Source: Mycolicibacterium phocaicum (GTDB lineage Bacteria; Actinomycetota; Actinomycetes; Mycobacteriales; Mycobacteriaceae). From it: DNA of 64,000 bases. The DNA lies in the NCBI RefSeq assembly GCF_010731115.1, contig NZ_AP022616.1, positions 4,278,001 through 4,342,000 on the forward strand, read 5' to 3'. The notes under the pieces were generated by a model, which was not told where the DNA came from, ran no database searches, and was given only the letters and a program-made list of their open reading frames with translations. A program made the translations under genes and the position numbers. Positions 21,607 through 30,557 of this stretch are shown piece by piece; within the stretch, counting starts at the first letter, position 1, and each line of letters begins with the position of its first letter.

Positions 21607-22623
21607 TCAGTGGGAGAGGGTGGGAGCGGCCGCGGGCACAGCCACGCGGAACCACGACGGGTCGGTGAGATAGGCCTGGGCCAATTGTGCAGTGCCAGAG
21701 GCGTATCGGTGCCCGAGCGTCTGTGCCGGTCCGGATTCGGGATGGCTGCCGATCCACGCCGTGAGCATCAGGCGGCGCAGCATGACGAACGTGGGGATCT
21801 CGGCGAGGTCGGCAGCGGGGATGTCGCGGACGCTGCGGTAGCCCGCGAGCCATTCGTCGATGATGCGGGCGGCGTCGGGGGTGTCCTCGACGAACGACAC
21901 CACGGCACCGAGGTCGGCGAGGTACCACGACCAGCCGCAATCGTCGAAGTCGATGACAGTGATCTTCCCGCCCGCCACCATCAGGTTCGACATGCGCAGG
22001 TCGGCGTGGACGAGCCCGAAGCGCTCGGGGCCCATACCGTAATTGGTGAGACGATGGATGACCTTACGTTCGGCCTCGGCGATGACGGCGGCGTCCGCGG
22101 CGCTGAGCGCCGGCGCGTCACGCCAGTCGCCCCACCGGCCATCCGGACCCAGCATCGCGTCGAGATCCCACCGAAAGCGGGTGAAGGTCTCCGGCCGCTG
22201 CCAGCGCTGGACGTGCTCGTGCAGCGTCGCGGTGATGGCGCCCAACTCACTGAAGCTGATGTCGGAGGCGTCATCCTCGGCGATGGTGCCTTCCACGAAG
22301 GTGAACAGGTCGACGAGCCGAGTCTCGTTGCCGATCCGGACTTCGACGACACGCCGGCCGTCGGGGGCGGGTATCACCTGCGGCGTCGCGATGGCGGAGT
22401 CGCGGCGCAGGCTCTCCATCCAGTCGAGCTCGGATTCGATGGCGGCAAGCGAGTGGTAACCCGGCCGGTGCACGCGCAGGACCTGGCGCCCGGTCTCCGA
22501 TTCCACCAGGAAGGTGCCGTTCTCCGAGTAGCTCAGCAGCGTCACAGTCGCCGAATCGAGTCCATAGTGGGGCAGCGCGGCGTGCGCGAAGCGTTCGTAG
22601 TCGGTGGCGGCCATGTCGCTCAT
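21607..22623 (-). CDS. APH/hydroxylysine-kinase-like small-molecule kinase
   Basis: 338 aa with the protein-kinase-like phosphotransferase fold of the APH/choline kinase group. The Brenner-type catalytic loop is HADLRMSN (H206, D208, N213) and the metal-binding loop is IDFDD (D225); the N-terminal lobe has the glycine-rich GTFLV and VLRVHRP strand with a likely nucleotide-contacting residue. It resembles hydroxylysine kinase (AGPHD1) and amino-alcohol kinases more than resistance enzymes. An AGGAGAG ribosome-binding site supports the ATG. It is divergent from a permease and an AGXT2L-type phospholyase, the enzyme that would use its phosphorylated product, so the inferred substrate is ethanolamine, 1-amino-2-propanol or hydroxylysine. 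Confidence 0.82.
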   Translation of the reverse strand: MSDMAATDYERFAHAALPHYGLDSATVTLLSYSENGTFLVESETGRQVLRVHRPGYHSLAAIESELDWMESLRRDSAIATPQVIPAPDGRRVVEVRIGNETRLVDLFTFVEGTIAEDDASDISFSELGAITATLHEHVQRWQRPETFTRFRWDLDAMLGPDGRWGDWRDAPALSAADAAVIAEAERKVIHRLTNYGMGPERFGLVHADLRMSNLMVAGGKITVIDFDDCGWSWYLADLGAVVSFVEDTPDAARIIDEWLAGYRSVRDIPAADLAEIPTFVMLRRLMLTAWIGSHPESGPAQTLGHRYASGTAQLAQAYLTDPSWFRVAVPAAAPTLSH

Positions 22624-22965
22624 TGTGGCTCTCCTGAACTGGCGGTGTGGGCACGGTCACTATTTGGTCTGGTCAGTTGTAGCGCACTTTGGCTCGAAAG
22701 TGAACCAAAACCGAAAATTGGTAACGATGGTTTTACGGGCCGGAAATATGGCACAATTTCGGTAGGTTCCACAGGAACTATGCAGGTAATGCGGGTATTG
22801 ACCGCGTCGGAGCGGTCTGGTACCAATAGCCCTGTGCCGATGGCGTGGGGGTCCATTGGTCCATCGGATAGCTGAAGTACCGCTCGACGGAGCAGACCAA
22901 ATAAACCCAAAACCGGCCAGCGTGGCCCGGACCCATCTCCCATCAGATCGGATCGGTTAGCACCC
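22624..22965. promoter_or_regulatory. Divergent control region with GntR/HutC-like operator candidates
   Basis: 342 bp without a gene, between two divergent operons. Visible elements: the inverted pair TATTTGGTCT (22661-22670) and AGACCAAATA (22894-22903), a perfect 10-base match; ACCAA (22704-22708) with TTGGT (22718-22722); and GGTCTGGTACCA, whose core TGGTACCA (22818-22825) is a palindrome. HutC-subfamily regulators such as DasR and PhnF use TGGT...ACCA half sites, so these are candidate binding sites for the GntR protein encoded at 20003-20797. The two outer sites lie close to each operon's start, as expected for control of both directions. Confidence 0.6.
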
Positions 22966-24546
22966 ATGAGTGAAATCGACGACCACCCACGAACTGCCCC
23001 GGTGACATCGGCGCCGCCCGACAGCGGCCCCGGCGTGCAGCGCCTCAAACCCAACGCCGTCGGCTTGATCGGCGTGCTGTTCATGGCGGTGGCCACCGCC
23101 GCCCCGATCACCGCGATGGTCGGCAACGTCCCGATCGCCGTCGGGTCCGGTAACGGTGCGGCCGCCCCCGCCGGGTACCTGATTGCGACGATCGTGCTCG
23201 GCCTCTTCGCGGTCGGATATGCGGCGATGTCGAAGCACATCACCGCGACGGGGGCGTTCTACGGCTACATCTCGCACGGACTCGGGCGGGTGCTCGGTCT
23301 GTCGGCCGGCTTCCTGACGGTCCTGGCGTACGTGGTTTTCGAGGCGTCCCTGGTCGGCATCTTCTCGTTCTTCTCGCGGGATCTGTTCGCATCACTGTTC
23401 AACGTGCACCTGCCGTGGCTGCTGTTCGCCGTTGTGATGATCGTCGCCAATGCGGTGCTCACCTACTTCGATGTCAACTTGGCCGCGAAAGTGCTTGGCG
23501 GACTGCTGATCACCGAGATCGTGATGTTGACGCTGATGGCCGGCTCCGTCGTCGTCAGCGGCGGTGGCCCGGAAGGCTGGTCGCTGTCATCACTCAACCC
23601 GATCAACGGGCTGAAGGGGCTCGACGCCGTCGTCCCGAACGTCAACGGCGCGGGCACCATGGCCGTCGTCGGCTCCGCCGGAATCGGCCTGTTCTTCGCC
23701 TTCTGGTCCTGGGTCGGATTCGAGTCCAGTGCCATGTACGGCGAAGAGTCCAAGAACCCCAAGAAGATCATCCCCGTCGCGATCATGTCGTCGGTGCTCG
23801 GCATCGGAGCGTTCTACATCGTGGTGTCGTGGCTGGCGATCGTGGGCACCGGACCCAGCAAATCCATTGCGCTGGCGCAGGATACGAACACCGCCGGGGA
23901 AATCTTCTTCACTCCGGTGCGCGAGCACCTCGGCGGCTGGGCCGTGACCATGTTCCAGATCCTGCTCACCACCGGCTCGTACGCGTGCGGCATGGCCTTC
24001 CACAACTGCGCTGCCCGCTACATCTACGCGCTCGGCCGCGAAGACATCCTGCCCAGAACCGCGAAAACCATTGGCCGTACCCACCACACCCACGGATCCC
24101 CGCACATCGCGGGCTTCGTGCAGACGGCCATCACCCTGGTGATCGTGCTGTGGTTCGCGGTCTCCGGTCGCGATCCTTACAGCGGGCTCTACGGCCTTGC
24201 CGCGCTGCTGGGCACCTCCGCCATTCTCATCGTGCAGGCGATGGCGGCGTTCTCGGTCGTCTCGTACTTCCATGTGCGCAAGCAACATCCGGAGACCGCG
24301 CACTGGTTCCGCACCTTGGTCGCGCCGGGCCTCGGCGGCATCGGCATGCTGTACGTCATCTACCTGCTGATCAAGAACGCCTCGTTCGCGGCAGGTACGG
24401 CCAAGGACGACATCGTCTTCGCGTCGATTCCCTGGGTGGTCGGTGGTGCCGCCATCGCCGGAATCGTGGTCGCCCTGGTACTTCGAGCCCGGTCCCCGCA
24501 GCGCTACGACCGATTGGGGCGCGTTGTACTCGACGAAGAACGCTGA
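22966..24546 (+). CDS. APC-superfamily amino acid/amine permease
   Basis: 526 aa integral membrane protein with about twelve hydrophobic segments after a 35-residue polar N-terminus. The start of the membrane domain, LKPNAVGLIGVLFMAVATAAPITAM, and the FAFWSWVGFESSAMYGEESKNPKK stretch in the middle are typical of the amino acid-polyamine-organocation family. It imports a small amine or amino acid by symport. It heads the rightward operon; the phospholyase follows after 51 bp. The divergent kinase and shared control region make it the likely importer of the amino alcohol that the kinase phosphorylates. Confidence 0.88.
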   Translation: MSEIDDHPRTAPVTSAPPDSGPGVQRLKPNAVGLIGVLFMAVATAAPITAMVGNVPIAVGSGNGAAAPAGYLIATIVLGLFAVGYAAMSKHITATGAFYGYISHGLGRVLGLSAGFLTVLAYVVFEASLVGIFSFFSRDLFASLFNVHLPWLLFAVVMIVANAVLTYFDVNLAAKVLGGLLITEIVMLTLMAGSVVVSGGGPEGWSLSSLNPINGLKGLDAVVPNVNGAGTMAVVGSAGIGLFFAFWSWVGFESSAMYGEESKNPKKIIPVAIMSSVLGIGAFYIVVSWLAIVGTGPSKSIALAQDTNTAGEIFFTPVREHLGGWAVTMFQILLTTGSYACGMAFHNCAARYIYALGREDILPRTAKTIGRTHHTHGSPHIAGFVQTAITLVIVLWFAVSGRDPYSGLYGLAALLGTSAILIVQAMAAFSVVSYFHVRKQHPETAHWFRTLVAPGLGGIGMLYVIYLLIKNASFAAGTAKDDIVFASIPWVVGGAAIAGIVVALVLRARSPQRYDRLGRVVLDEER

Positions 24547-24597
24547 CGTAACGACCCGACCCAGCGCCGATCGCTTTCTACCGCAAGGACAACGAAC

Positions 24598-25923
24598 ATG
24601 GCTTTCTCAACAATCATGGACTCCAACAGCTACACCGGCGGGGAAGAACTCGACCCCACCACCGATGCCATGGTCGAGAAGCGGCGATCGACGCTGGGTC
24701 CGTCGTACCGGCTCTTCTACAACCGGCCCGTCCACCTGGTCAAAGGTTCCGGGGCGCACCTCTACGACGCCGACGGCAACAAGTACCTCGACGCGTACAA
24801 CAACGTCGCCAGCGTCGGGCACTGCAACCCGCGGGTCATCGAGGCCGTGACCCGGCAGATGTCAGAACTCAACACCCACACCCGCTATCTGCACGGCGGC
24901 ATCCTCGACTACTCCGAGCAGCTGCTGGCGACGTTCCCGGCCGAGATCTCGTCGATCATGTACACCTGCACGGGATCCGAGGCCAACGACCTGGCCGTGC
25001 GGGTCGCCGAACAGTACAGCGGCGGCACCGGGGTCATCGTCACCGAGGAGGCCTACCACGGCAACAGCGCGCTGATCTCGGCGATGTCGCCGTCGCTGGG
25101 CGTCGGAGTGCCACTGGGCACCAATGTCCGTACGGTGCCGGCCCCGGACTCCTACCGCATCGATCCGGCCGTTCTCGGCACCTGGTTCGCCGACCAGATC
25201 AGCGCCGCGATCGCCGATCTCGAGCGGCACGGCCACAAGTTCAGTGCGCTGCTGCTGGATTCGATCTTCTCCTCCGACGGCATCTATGTGGACCCCTCGG
25301 TGCTGGGGCCGGCCGTCGAGGTCGTCCACCGCGCCGGTGGCGTGTTCATCGCCGACGAGGTGCAGCCGGGGTTCTCGCGGACCGGTGAGGCCATGTGGGG
25401 ATTCCAGCGGCACGGCGTGGTGCCCGACCTGGTGACGATGGGCAAGCCCATGGGCAACGGCATTCCCGTCGCCGCGATGGCCGCCCGCCCGGATATTCTC
25501 GACGTCTTCGCGCGGGAAACCCCGTACTTCAACACCTTTGGCGGCAACCCGGTGTCGATGGCCGCGGCGCAGGCCGTCCTCGACGTCATCGTCGGCGACG
25601 GGCTCGCCGAACATGCCGTCGCCGTGGGCGATCAGTGGCGGGCCGAACTCCGCGTCCTCGCCAAGGAGTACCCGCTGCTCGGCGACATCCGCGGCACGGG
25701 CCTGTACACCGGAATCGAGATCGTCACCGACCCCGACACCAAGGAACACGACAGGGGCACAGCGCAGCGCATCGTCGACATGATGCGCGATAACCGCGTT
25801 CTGATCTCTGTGTGCGGCGGACATGGCAACATCCTCAAAGTGCGACCCCCTCTGGTGTTCTCGATGTCGGACCTCGACTGGTTCATGACGGTGTTCTCTG
25901 CCGTCGTCAAGGAGCTCGCGTGA
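24598..25923 (+). CDS. Class III PLP enzyme of the AGXT2L phospho-lyase type
   Basis: 441 aa fold-type I PLP enzyme. The PLP-binding aspartate is in FIADEVQPGF (D253) and the Schiff-base lysine in TMGKPMGNG (K283). The stretches DEVQ-GFSRTG, VPDLVTMGKPMGNGIPVA and FNTFGGNPVSMA match the AGXT2L1/AGXT2L2 branch, which are not transaminases but phospho-lyases acting on O-phosphoethanolamine or 5-phosphohydroxylysine, releasing ammonia, phosphate and an aldehyde. A kinase of the matching class is divergent, and the next gene overlaps this stop by GTGA. An ordinary omega-transaminase remains the alternative, but the pairing with a kinase favours the lyase. Confidence 0.82.
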   Translation: MAFSTIMDSNSYTGGEELDPTTDAMVEKRRSTLGPSYRLFYNRPVHLVKGSGAHLYDADGNKYLDAYNNVASVGHCNPRVIEAVTRQMSELNTHTRYLHGGILDYSEQLLATFPAEISSIMYTCTGSEANDLAVRVAEQYSGGTGVIVTEEAYHGNSALISAMSPSLGVGVPLGTNVRTVPAPDSYRIDPAVLGTWFADQISAAIADLERHGHKFSALLLDSIFSSDGIYVDPSVLGPAVEVVHRAGGVFIADEVQPGFSRTGEAMWGFQRHGVVPDLVTMGKPMGNGIPVAAMAARPDILDVFARETPYFNTFGGNPVSMAAAQAVLDVIVGDGLAEHAVAVGDQWRAELRVLAKEYPLLGDIRGTGLYTGIEIVTDPDTKEHDRGTAQRIVDMMRDNRVLISVCGGHGNILKVRPPLVFSMSDLDWFMTVFSAVVKELA

Positions 25924-27803
25924 GTGCTTATCGTGAGGCGTTCGAGGCTGCCGCCGAGCGGCCCGACGACTTCTGGCTGACGGCCGCGCAGGCCATCGAC
26001 TGGACCGTCGCGCCGACCCGCGCGCTCGACGACTCGGCGGCGCCGCACTACCGCTGGTTCCCCGACGGGCAGCTCAACACCTGCTACAACGCCCTCGACC
26101 GGCACGTCGAGGCCGGCAACGGCGACCGCACCGCGCTGATCTACGACTCGGCGATGGTCGGCGTGCAGCAGTCCTTCACGTATGCCGACCTGCTCGACCG
26201 CGTGGCGCGCTTCGCCGGAGTGCTTGCCGCACAAGGCGTCACCAAGGGCGACCGCGTCGTGATCTACATGCCGATGATCCCCGAAGCCGTCGTCGCGATG
26301 CTCGCGTGCGCCCGCATCGGCGCCGTGCATTCGGTGGTCTTCGGCGGGTTCGCCGCCAACGAACTCGCCGCGCGCATCGACGATGCGCAGCCGGTGGCCC
26401 TGCTCACGGCCTCCGGTGGTCTGGAACCGGGACGCACCGTCGAATACCTGCCCGTCGTCGCCAAGGCGCTGACACTGACCGACGCCGCGCCGGCCACGGT
26501 GATCGTCAAGAACCGCGGGGAGATCGCGGGCGAGGCCACCGACTACCCGGGCTACCTCGACTGGGACGAGCTGGTGGCCGGCGCCGAGCCAGTAGCTCCG
26601 GTGCCGGTGGCCGCCACCGACCCGCTCTACATCCTCTACACCTCCGGGACGACCGGCCGGCCCAAGGGCGTCGTGCGCGACAACGGTGGGCACGCCGTCG
26701 CGCTGGCCTGGTCGATGAAGAACGTCTACGACATCAGCGCGGGCCAGGTGATGTGGACCGCCTCGGACATCGGGTGGGTCGTCGGCAGCTCGTACATCGT
26801 GTACGGGCCGCTGATCGCCGGCGCCACCACGGTGCTCTACGAAGGCAAGCCCGTCGGCACCCCCGACGCCGGCGCGTTCTGGCGGGTCATCGAACAGCAC
26901 GGGGTGGAGGCGCTGTTCACCGCGCCGACCGCGCTGCGCGCCATCCGCAAAGCCGATCCCGACGCGTCGATGCTTGCCGGACATGACATTTCGACGCTGC
27001 GCACACTGTTCGTCGCCGGGGAACGGCTGGACCCCGACACCTACGAATGGGCATCGGAGAAGTTGCACTGCCCCGTCGTCGACCACTGGTGGCAGACCGA
27101 AACCGGCTGGGCCATCTGCGCGAACCTGCGCGGCCTCGAACCCATGCCCATCAAAGCCGGCTCACCGACCGTCCCGGTACCGGGCTACCGCGTCAGCATC
27201 GTCGATGCGTCGGGTAATCCGGTCGCGCCCGGCGTCGAAGGCAACATCGTCATCAAACTGCCGTTGCCGCCGGGCACCCTCGCCGGGCTGTGGCAGAACG
27301 ACAAGGGCTTCGTGCAGTCGTACCTGTCGGCGTTCCCGGGCTACTACTTGACGGGTGACTTCGGCTACGTCGACGACGACGGCTACCTGACCGTGCTGGG
27401 CCGCACCGACGACGTCATCAACGTTGCGGGCCACCGGCTTTCGACCGGAAGCATCGAAGCCGTCATCGCCGGCCACCGGGCTGTCGCGGAGTGCGCCGTC
27501 ATCGGCATCCACGACGACCTCAAAGGGCAGCGGCCCAGCGGTTATGTCGTGCTGAAGGCCGGTGCGGACGTCGACGGCGCGGTGCTGCAACAGGAACTCG
27601 CGGCGATGGTGCGGGACCAGATCGGCGCTGTCGCCACTTTCCGCGACGTCACGGTCGTGGGCGCGCTGCCCAAGACCCGGTCGGGGAAGATTCTGCGAAA
27701 GACCATGCGGCAGATCGCCGAAGGCACCGACTACGTCGTGCCGTCGACCATCGAGGACAGCTCGGTGATCGATGCGCTGATACCGGTGCTGCGGCCCAGC
27801 TAG
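25920..27803 (+). CDS. prpE: Propionyl-CoA synthetase-like acyl-CoA synthetase (AMP-forming)
   Basis: 627 aa from the GTG at 25920, which overlaps the phospholyase stop; this length equals that of PrpE/ACSS3 proteins. Motifs: YTSGTTGRPKGVVRDNGGH (AMP-binding P-loop with the PrpE-type RDNGGH continuation), the SVVFGGFAANELA stretch, HWWQTETGW, the TGDFGY aspartate and the acetylation-prone lysine in TRSGKILRK. It activates propionate, or possibly acetate, to the CoA thioester. Its place in the amine operon suggests that the carbon skeleton leaving the phospholyase becomes propionate, pointing to a C3 amino alcohol. The aldehyde-to-acid step would need an aldehyde dehydrogenase not present here. 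Confidence 0.88.
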   Translation: MSAYREAFEAAAERPDDFWLTAAQAIDWTVAPTRALDDSAAPHYRWFPDGQLNTCYNALDRHVEAGNGDRTALIYDSAMVGVQQSFTYADLLDRVARFAGVLAAQGVTKGDRVVIYMPMIPEAVVAMLACARIGAVHSVVFGGFAANELAARIDDAQPVALLTASGGLEPGRTVEYLPVVAKALTLTDAAPATVIVKNRGEIAGEATDYPGYLDWDELVAGAEPVAPVPVAATDPLYILYTSGTTGRPKGVVRDNGGHAVALAWSMKNVYDISAGQVMWTASDIGWVVGSSYIVYGPLIAGATTVLYEGKPVGTPDAGAFWRVIEQHGVEALFTAPTALRAIRKADPDASMLAGHDISTLRTLFVAGERLDPDTYEWASEKLHCPVVDHWWQTETGWAICANLRGLEPMPIKAGSPTVPVPGYRVSIVDASGNPVAPGVEGNIVIKLPLPPGTLAGLWQNDKGFVQSYLSAFPGYYLTGDFGYVDDDGYLTVLGRTDDVINVAGHRLSTGSIEAVIAGHRAVAECAVIGIHDDLKGQRPSGYVVLKAGADVDGAVLQQELAAMVRDQIGAVATFRDVTVVGALPKTRSGKILRKTMRQIAEGTDYVVPSTIEDSSVIDALIPVLRPS

Positions 27804-27833
27804 CTTCGCGCCGCGACCGGTAAGTTGGCGGCA

Positions 27834-28574
27834 ATGTGGGGTTCTGTGGCGGTGCTGGCGCTGCCGATCGCGTTCGATCCGGTACGTCTCGGGGTCAACC
27901 TGCTGCTGATCTCCCGGCCACGGCCGGCGCAGAACCTGCTGGTGTACTGGGTCGGATGTGTGACCGCGAGCGTCATGCTGCTGTTGCTCCCGCTGCTGGC
28001 GCTGCATTTCACCGATCTGGCGTGGGTGCACGATCTGGCCAATCCCCGCACCACCGCGAGCGCGACCATGCGGCATGTCCAGGTGTTCGTCGGCGTGCTG
28101 CTGCTGGTCATCGCGGCGGTGACGGCCATGCGGATGGTGACGCGCCGGCGCGCGCCGGACACGGACGCCTCACCCATCTCGAAACTGTTGCAGCGCGACC
28201 CCGACGCGCCGCCACGGGGCGGATTGCTGGGACGGGCGCAACGGGCCTGGGAGAGCGGGGCGCTGTGGGTCGCCGCGGTGATCGGCTTCTGGGCCGGCCC
28301 CAACCCGTCGCTGGTGCTGTTCGCCCTGACGACGATCCTGGCATCCGGCGCCGCCATCGGCACGCAGATCGGCGTCGCACTGGTTTTCATCGTGGTGAGC
28401 CTCGCCGTCGTGGAAGTGGTGCTGCTCTGCAACGTCGTCTCCCCGGTGAAAACCCAAGCGGCACTGCGGAAAGTGCACGACAGGGTCGGCGGCTACCGGC
28501 AGCAGATCGTGGTGGCGATCGTGACGCTCGTCGGACTGGCGTTCATCGCGCAGGGGACGGGGTTGCTGTCCTAG
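27834..28574 (+). CDS. GAP-family (Sap-like) membrane protein
   Basis: 246 aa with about six hydrophobic segments: residues 3-25 (SVAVLALPIAFDPVRLGVNLLLIS), 37-57, 85-105, 146-170, 178-200 and 222-243. The opening with IAFDPVRLG is typical of GAP/SfLAP proteins, the family named after the sulfolipid-1-addressing protein of M. tuberculosis and linked to export of cell-envelope lipids. The ATG at 27834 is preferred to a TTG three codons upstream. Its stop overlaps the convergent gatD stop in a CTAG tetranucleotide, so there is no room for a terminator between them. Confidence 0.8.
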   Translation: MWGSVAVLALPIAFDPVRLGVNLLLISRPRPAQNLLVYWVGCVTASVMLLLLPLLALHFTDLAWVHDLANPRTTASATMRHVQVFVGVLLLVIAAVTAMRMVTRRRAPDTDASPISKLLQRDPDAPPRGGLLGRAQRAWESGALWVAAVIGFWAGPNPSLVLFALTTILASGAAIGTQIGVALVFIVVSLAVVEVVLLCNVVSPVKTQAALRKVHDRVGGYRQQIVVAIVTLVGLAFIAQGTGLLS

Positions 28575-29278
28575 GCCCGGCGCGGTGCGGCGAGGCGCTC
28601 GGTGCGGAGCAGGTCGACCTCGGGCAGTTCCAGCGGCGGCAGGTCACCGACGACCTGTGACAGCAGATGGTCTGCCAGCTCCGGGTTCCGGGCCAGGCAC
28701 GGTCCGTGCAGGTAGGTCGCGACCACGCTGCCCTGCACGACGCCGTCGTATCCGGAGCCCGCACGGTTGCCGGCCCCCTTCTCGACACGCGCCAATGGCT
28801 TGGCCAGCGGGCCGAGATCGGTTCCACCACGGTGGTTTTCGAAGCCCGTGAGCTTCTGGGTGAGGCCCTCGATCACGGGTGTCGACGTCACCTCACCGAT
28901 GGTGCGCTCGGGCTGCGGCGACGTCGTGACGTCGAGCAGGCCGACGCCGTCGACGCGCTCGCCCGACGACGTTTCGTACCAGTGCCCGAGTACCTGGATG
29001 GCGGCGCAGATGGCCAGCACCGGGGCGCCACGTTCGGCAGCGCGCTGCAGACCGGGGTACTGCAGCAGGTGGCGCGTCGCGAGCCGCTGCGCGTAGTCCT
29101 CGGCGCCGCCGAGTGTGTAGAGGTCCATCGAATCCGGCACCGGGTCGTCAAGGGTGATCTCGACGATCTCGGCGTCAATTCCCCTGAGCCGCAAACGCTG
29201 TCGCAGGACGACGGCATTACCGCCGTCGCCGTAGGTGCCCATGACGTCGGGCAGGACAAGGCCAATCTGAACCGTCAT
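28571..29278 (-). CDS. gatD: Lipid II isoglutaminyl synthase, glutamine amidotransferase subunit GatD
   Basis: 235 aa, class I (CobB/CobQ-like) glutaminase. The catalytic Cys is in APVLAICAAIQVLG (C91) and the His in ATYLHGPCL. It releases ammonia from glutamine and passes it to MurT, which amidates the alpha-carboxyl of D-Glu in lipid II to D-isoglutamine. The ATG overlaps the murT stop by ATGA, so the two subunits are made together. The pair corresponds to Rv3713/Rv3712 in M. tuberculosis, where it was first labelled cobQ2. Confidence is high from motifs and pairing. Confidence 0.92.
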   Translation of the reverse strand: MTVQIGLVLPDVMGTYGDGGNAVVLRQRLRLRGIDAEIVEITLDDPVPDSMDLYTLGGAEDYAQRLATRHLLQYPGLQRAAERGAPVLAICAAIQVLGHWYETSSGERVDGVGLLDVTTSPQPERTIGEVTSTPVIEGLTQKLTGFENHRGGTDLGPLAKPLARVEKGAGNRAGSGYDGVVQGSVVATYLHGPCLARNPELADHLLSQVVGDLPPLELPEVDLLRTERLAAPRRA

Positions 29279-30501
29279 GCCAGCTCCCGACTCAACTGCA
29301 GGAACGCGGTGTAGTTCGCGATCACCTCGACGTGCCCGGGCGGACAGGACTTGATGGCGGCCAGCGTGTCGTGCACCAGCGTGTGCTCGACGCCCGCATA
29401 GCCGAGCCGCACCGCGAGATCGGTGCCGCGCTCGCCGGCCGACACGATGGGTGCCGGGAAGTCCACGAAATGCTCGAAGTTCACGTCCCACAGCCAGGAC
29501 AGGTCTTCGCCGTCGGGAACCTGGCCGTTCACCGAAATGACCGCTCCCGCAACATCACTGGAGACCATCGACAGCGCCTCCTGCCACCCGGCGGGATTCT
29601 TGGCCAGCAGCATGCGCACGCTGTGCTCACCGACCTGCAGGGTCCGGTACCGGCCGGCGACCTCGTCGACCGTCGACACCGCGGCCACCGCGGCGGCAGG
29701 CGACGCGCCCAGCGCGACCGCGGCGGCCACGGCCTGTGTCGCGTTGCCGCGGTTCACCGTGCCGGGCAGGGCCAGCGTCATGGGCGCGGTAAAGCCTTCC
29801 GGCCCATAGATGTTCGTCTCGTCGTACCACCACTGGGGCTGAGGGCGTGAGAAGTCGGTGCCGGTCGAATGCCAGTGCCCGTTCTCGCGGACGATGACCT
29901 CACCGCTGCGCGGACAGCTGACCGAGTCGTTGGACCAGCCGCCGCCGGCGGCGACCCAGACCACGTCGGGGCTGTCGTACGCCGCCGAGGTCACCAGGAC
30001 GTCGTCGCAGTTGGCCACCACGACGGCCTTGGGGTGGCGCGCCAGTCCGGCCCGCAGGGTGCGCTCGATGTGGTTGATCTCGCCGACGCGGTCCAGCTGG
30101 TCACGGGACAGGTTGAGCAACACGATCACCGACGGGTCGACCGCGTCGGAAACGTGCGGTACGTGCATCTCGTCGACTTCGAGGGCGGCCAGTGTCGCCT
30201 TACGGGACCCAGCCAACGCGGCGATCAGCCCGGCGTCCATGTTGGCGCCCTCGATGTTGGACGCCACCGGCCCGAGAGTCGAGAGCGCCGCAGCCGTCAT
30301 CCGCGTCGTCGTGGACTTGCCGTTGGTTCCGGTGACGACGACCGAACGCCGTCCGGAGCCCAGCTGACCCAGGATCGAGGGGTCCAGCTTCATGGCGACG
30401 AGCCCGCCGATCATGGCGCCGGCACCGCGGCCCGTCACGCGCGACGCCCAGCGGGCGGCTGCGCCCGCGCCGAGCGCGACGCGTCCTCGTGCGGTGATCA
30501 T
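29275..30501 (-). CDS. murT: Lipid II isoglutaminyl synthase, Mur ligase subunit MurT
   Basis: 408 aa Mur-ligase-like ATPase: P-loop VVTGTNGKSTTTRM at residues 54-67, central EVDE and LNLSRDQLDR motifs, and a C-terminal DUF1727 domain with the YRTLQVG and AKNPAGWQEAL stretches. It activates the D-Glu carboxylate of lipid II and, with GatD, forms D-isoglutamine. In firmicute MurT a four-cysteine zinc ribbon sits in the centre; here only NCDD and SCPRSG remain of it. The start chosen gives a short N-terminal extension before the ligase domain, similar to mycobacterial orthologues. Confidence 0.92.
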   Translation of the reverse strand: MITARGRVALGAGAAARWASRVTGRGAGAMIGGLVAMKLDPSILGQLGSGRRSVVVTGTNGKSTTTRMTAAALSTLGPVASNIEGANMDAGLIAALAGSRKATLAALEVDEMHVPHVSDAVDPSVIVLLNLSRDQLDRVGEINHIERTLRAGLARHPKAVVVANCDDVLVTSAAYDSPDVVWVAAGGGWSNDSVSCPRSGEVIVRENGHWHSTGTDFSRPQPQWWYDETNIYGPEGFTAPMTLALPGTVNRGNATQAVAAAVALGASPAAAVAAVSTVDEVAGRYRTLQVGEHSVRMLLAKNPAGWQEALSMVSSDVAGAVISVNGQVPDGEDLSWLWDVNFEHFVDFPAPIVSAGERGTDLAVRLGYAGVEHTLVHDTLAAIKSCPPGHVEVIANYTAFLQLSRELA

Positions 30502-30557
30502 CCCCGGAAGTCTAGGAGGGCCGCCGCAAATGTGACGACACGTGTGAGGGTGCCCAC

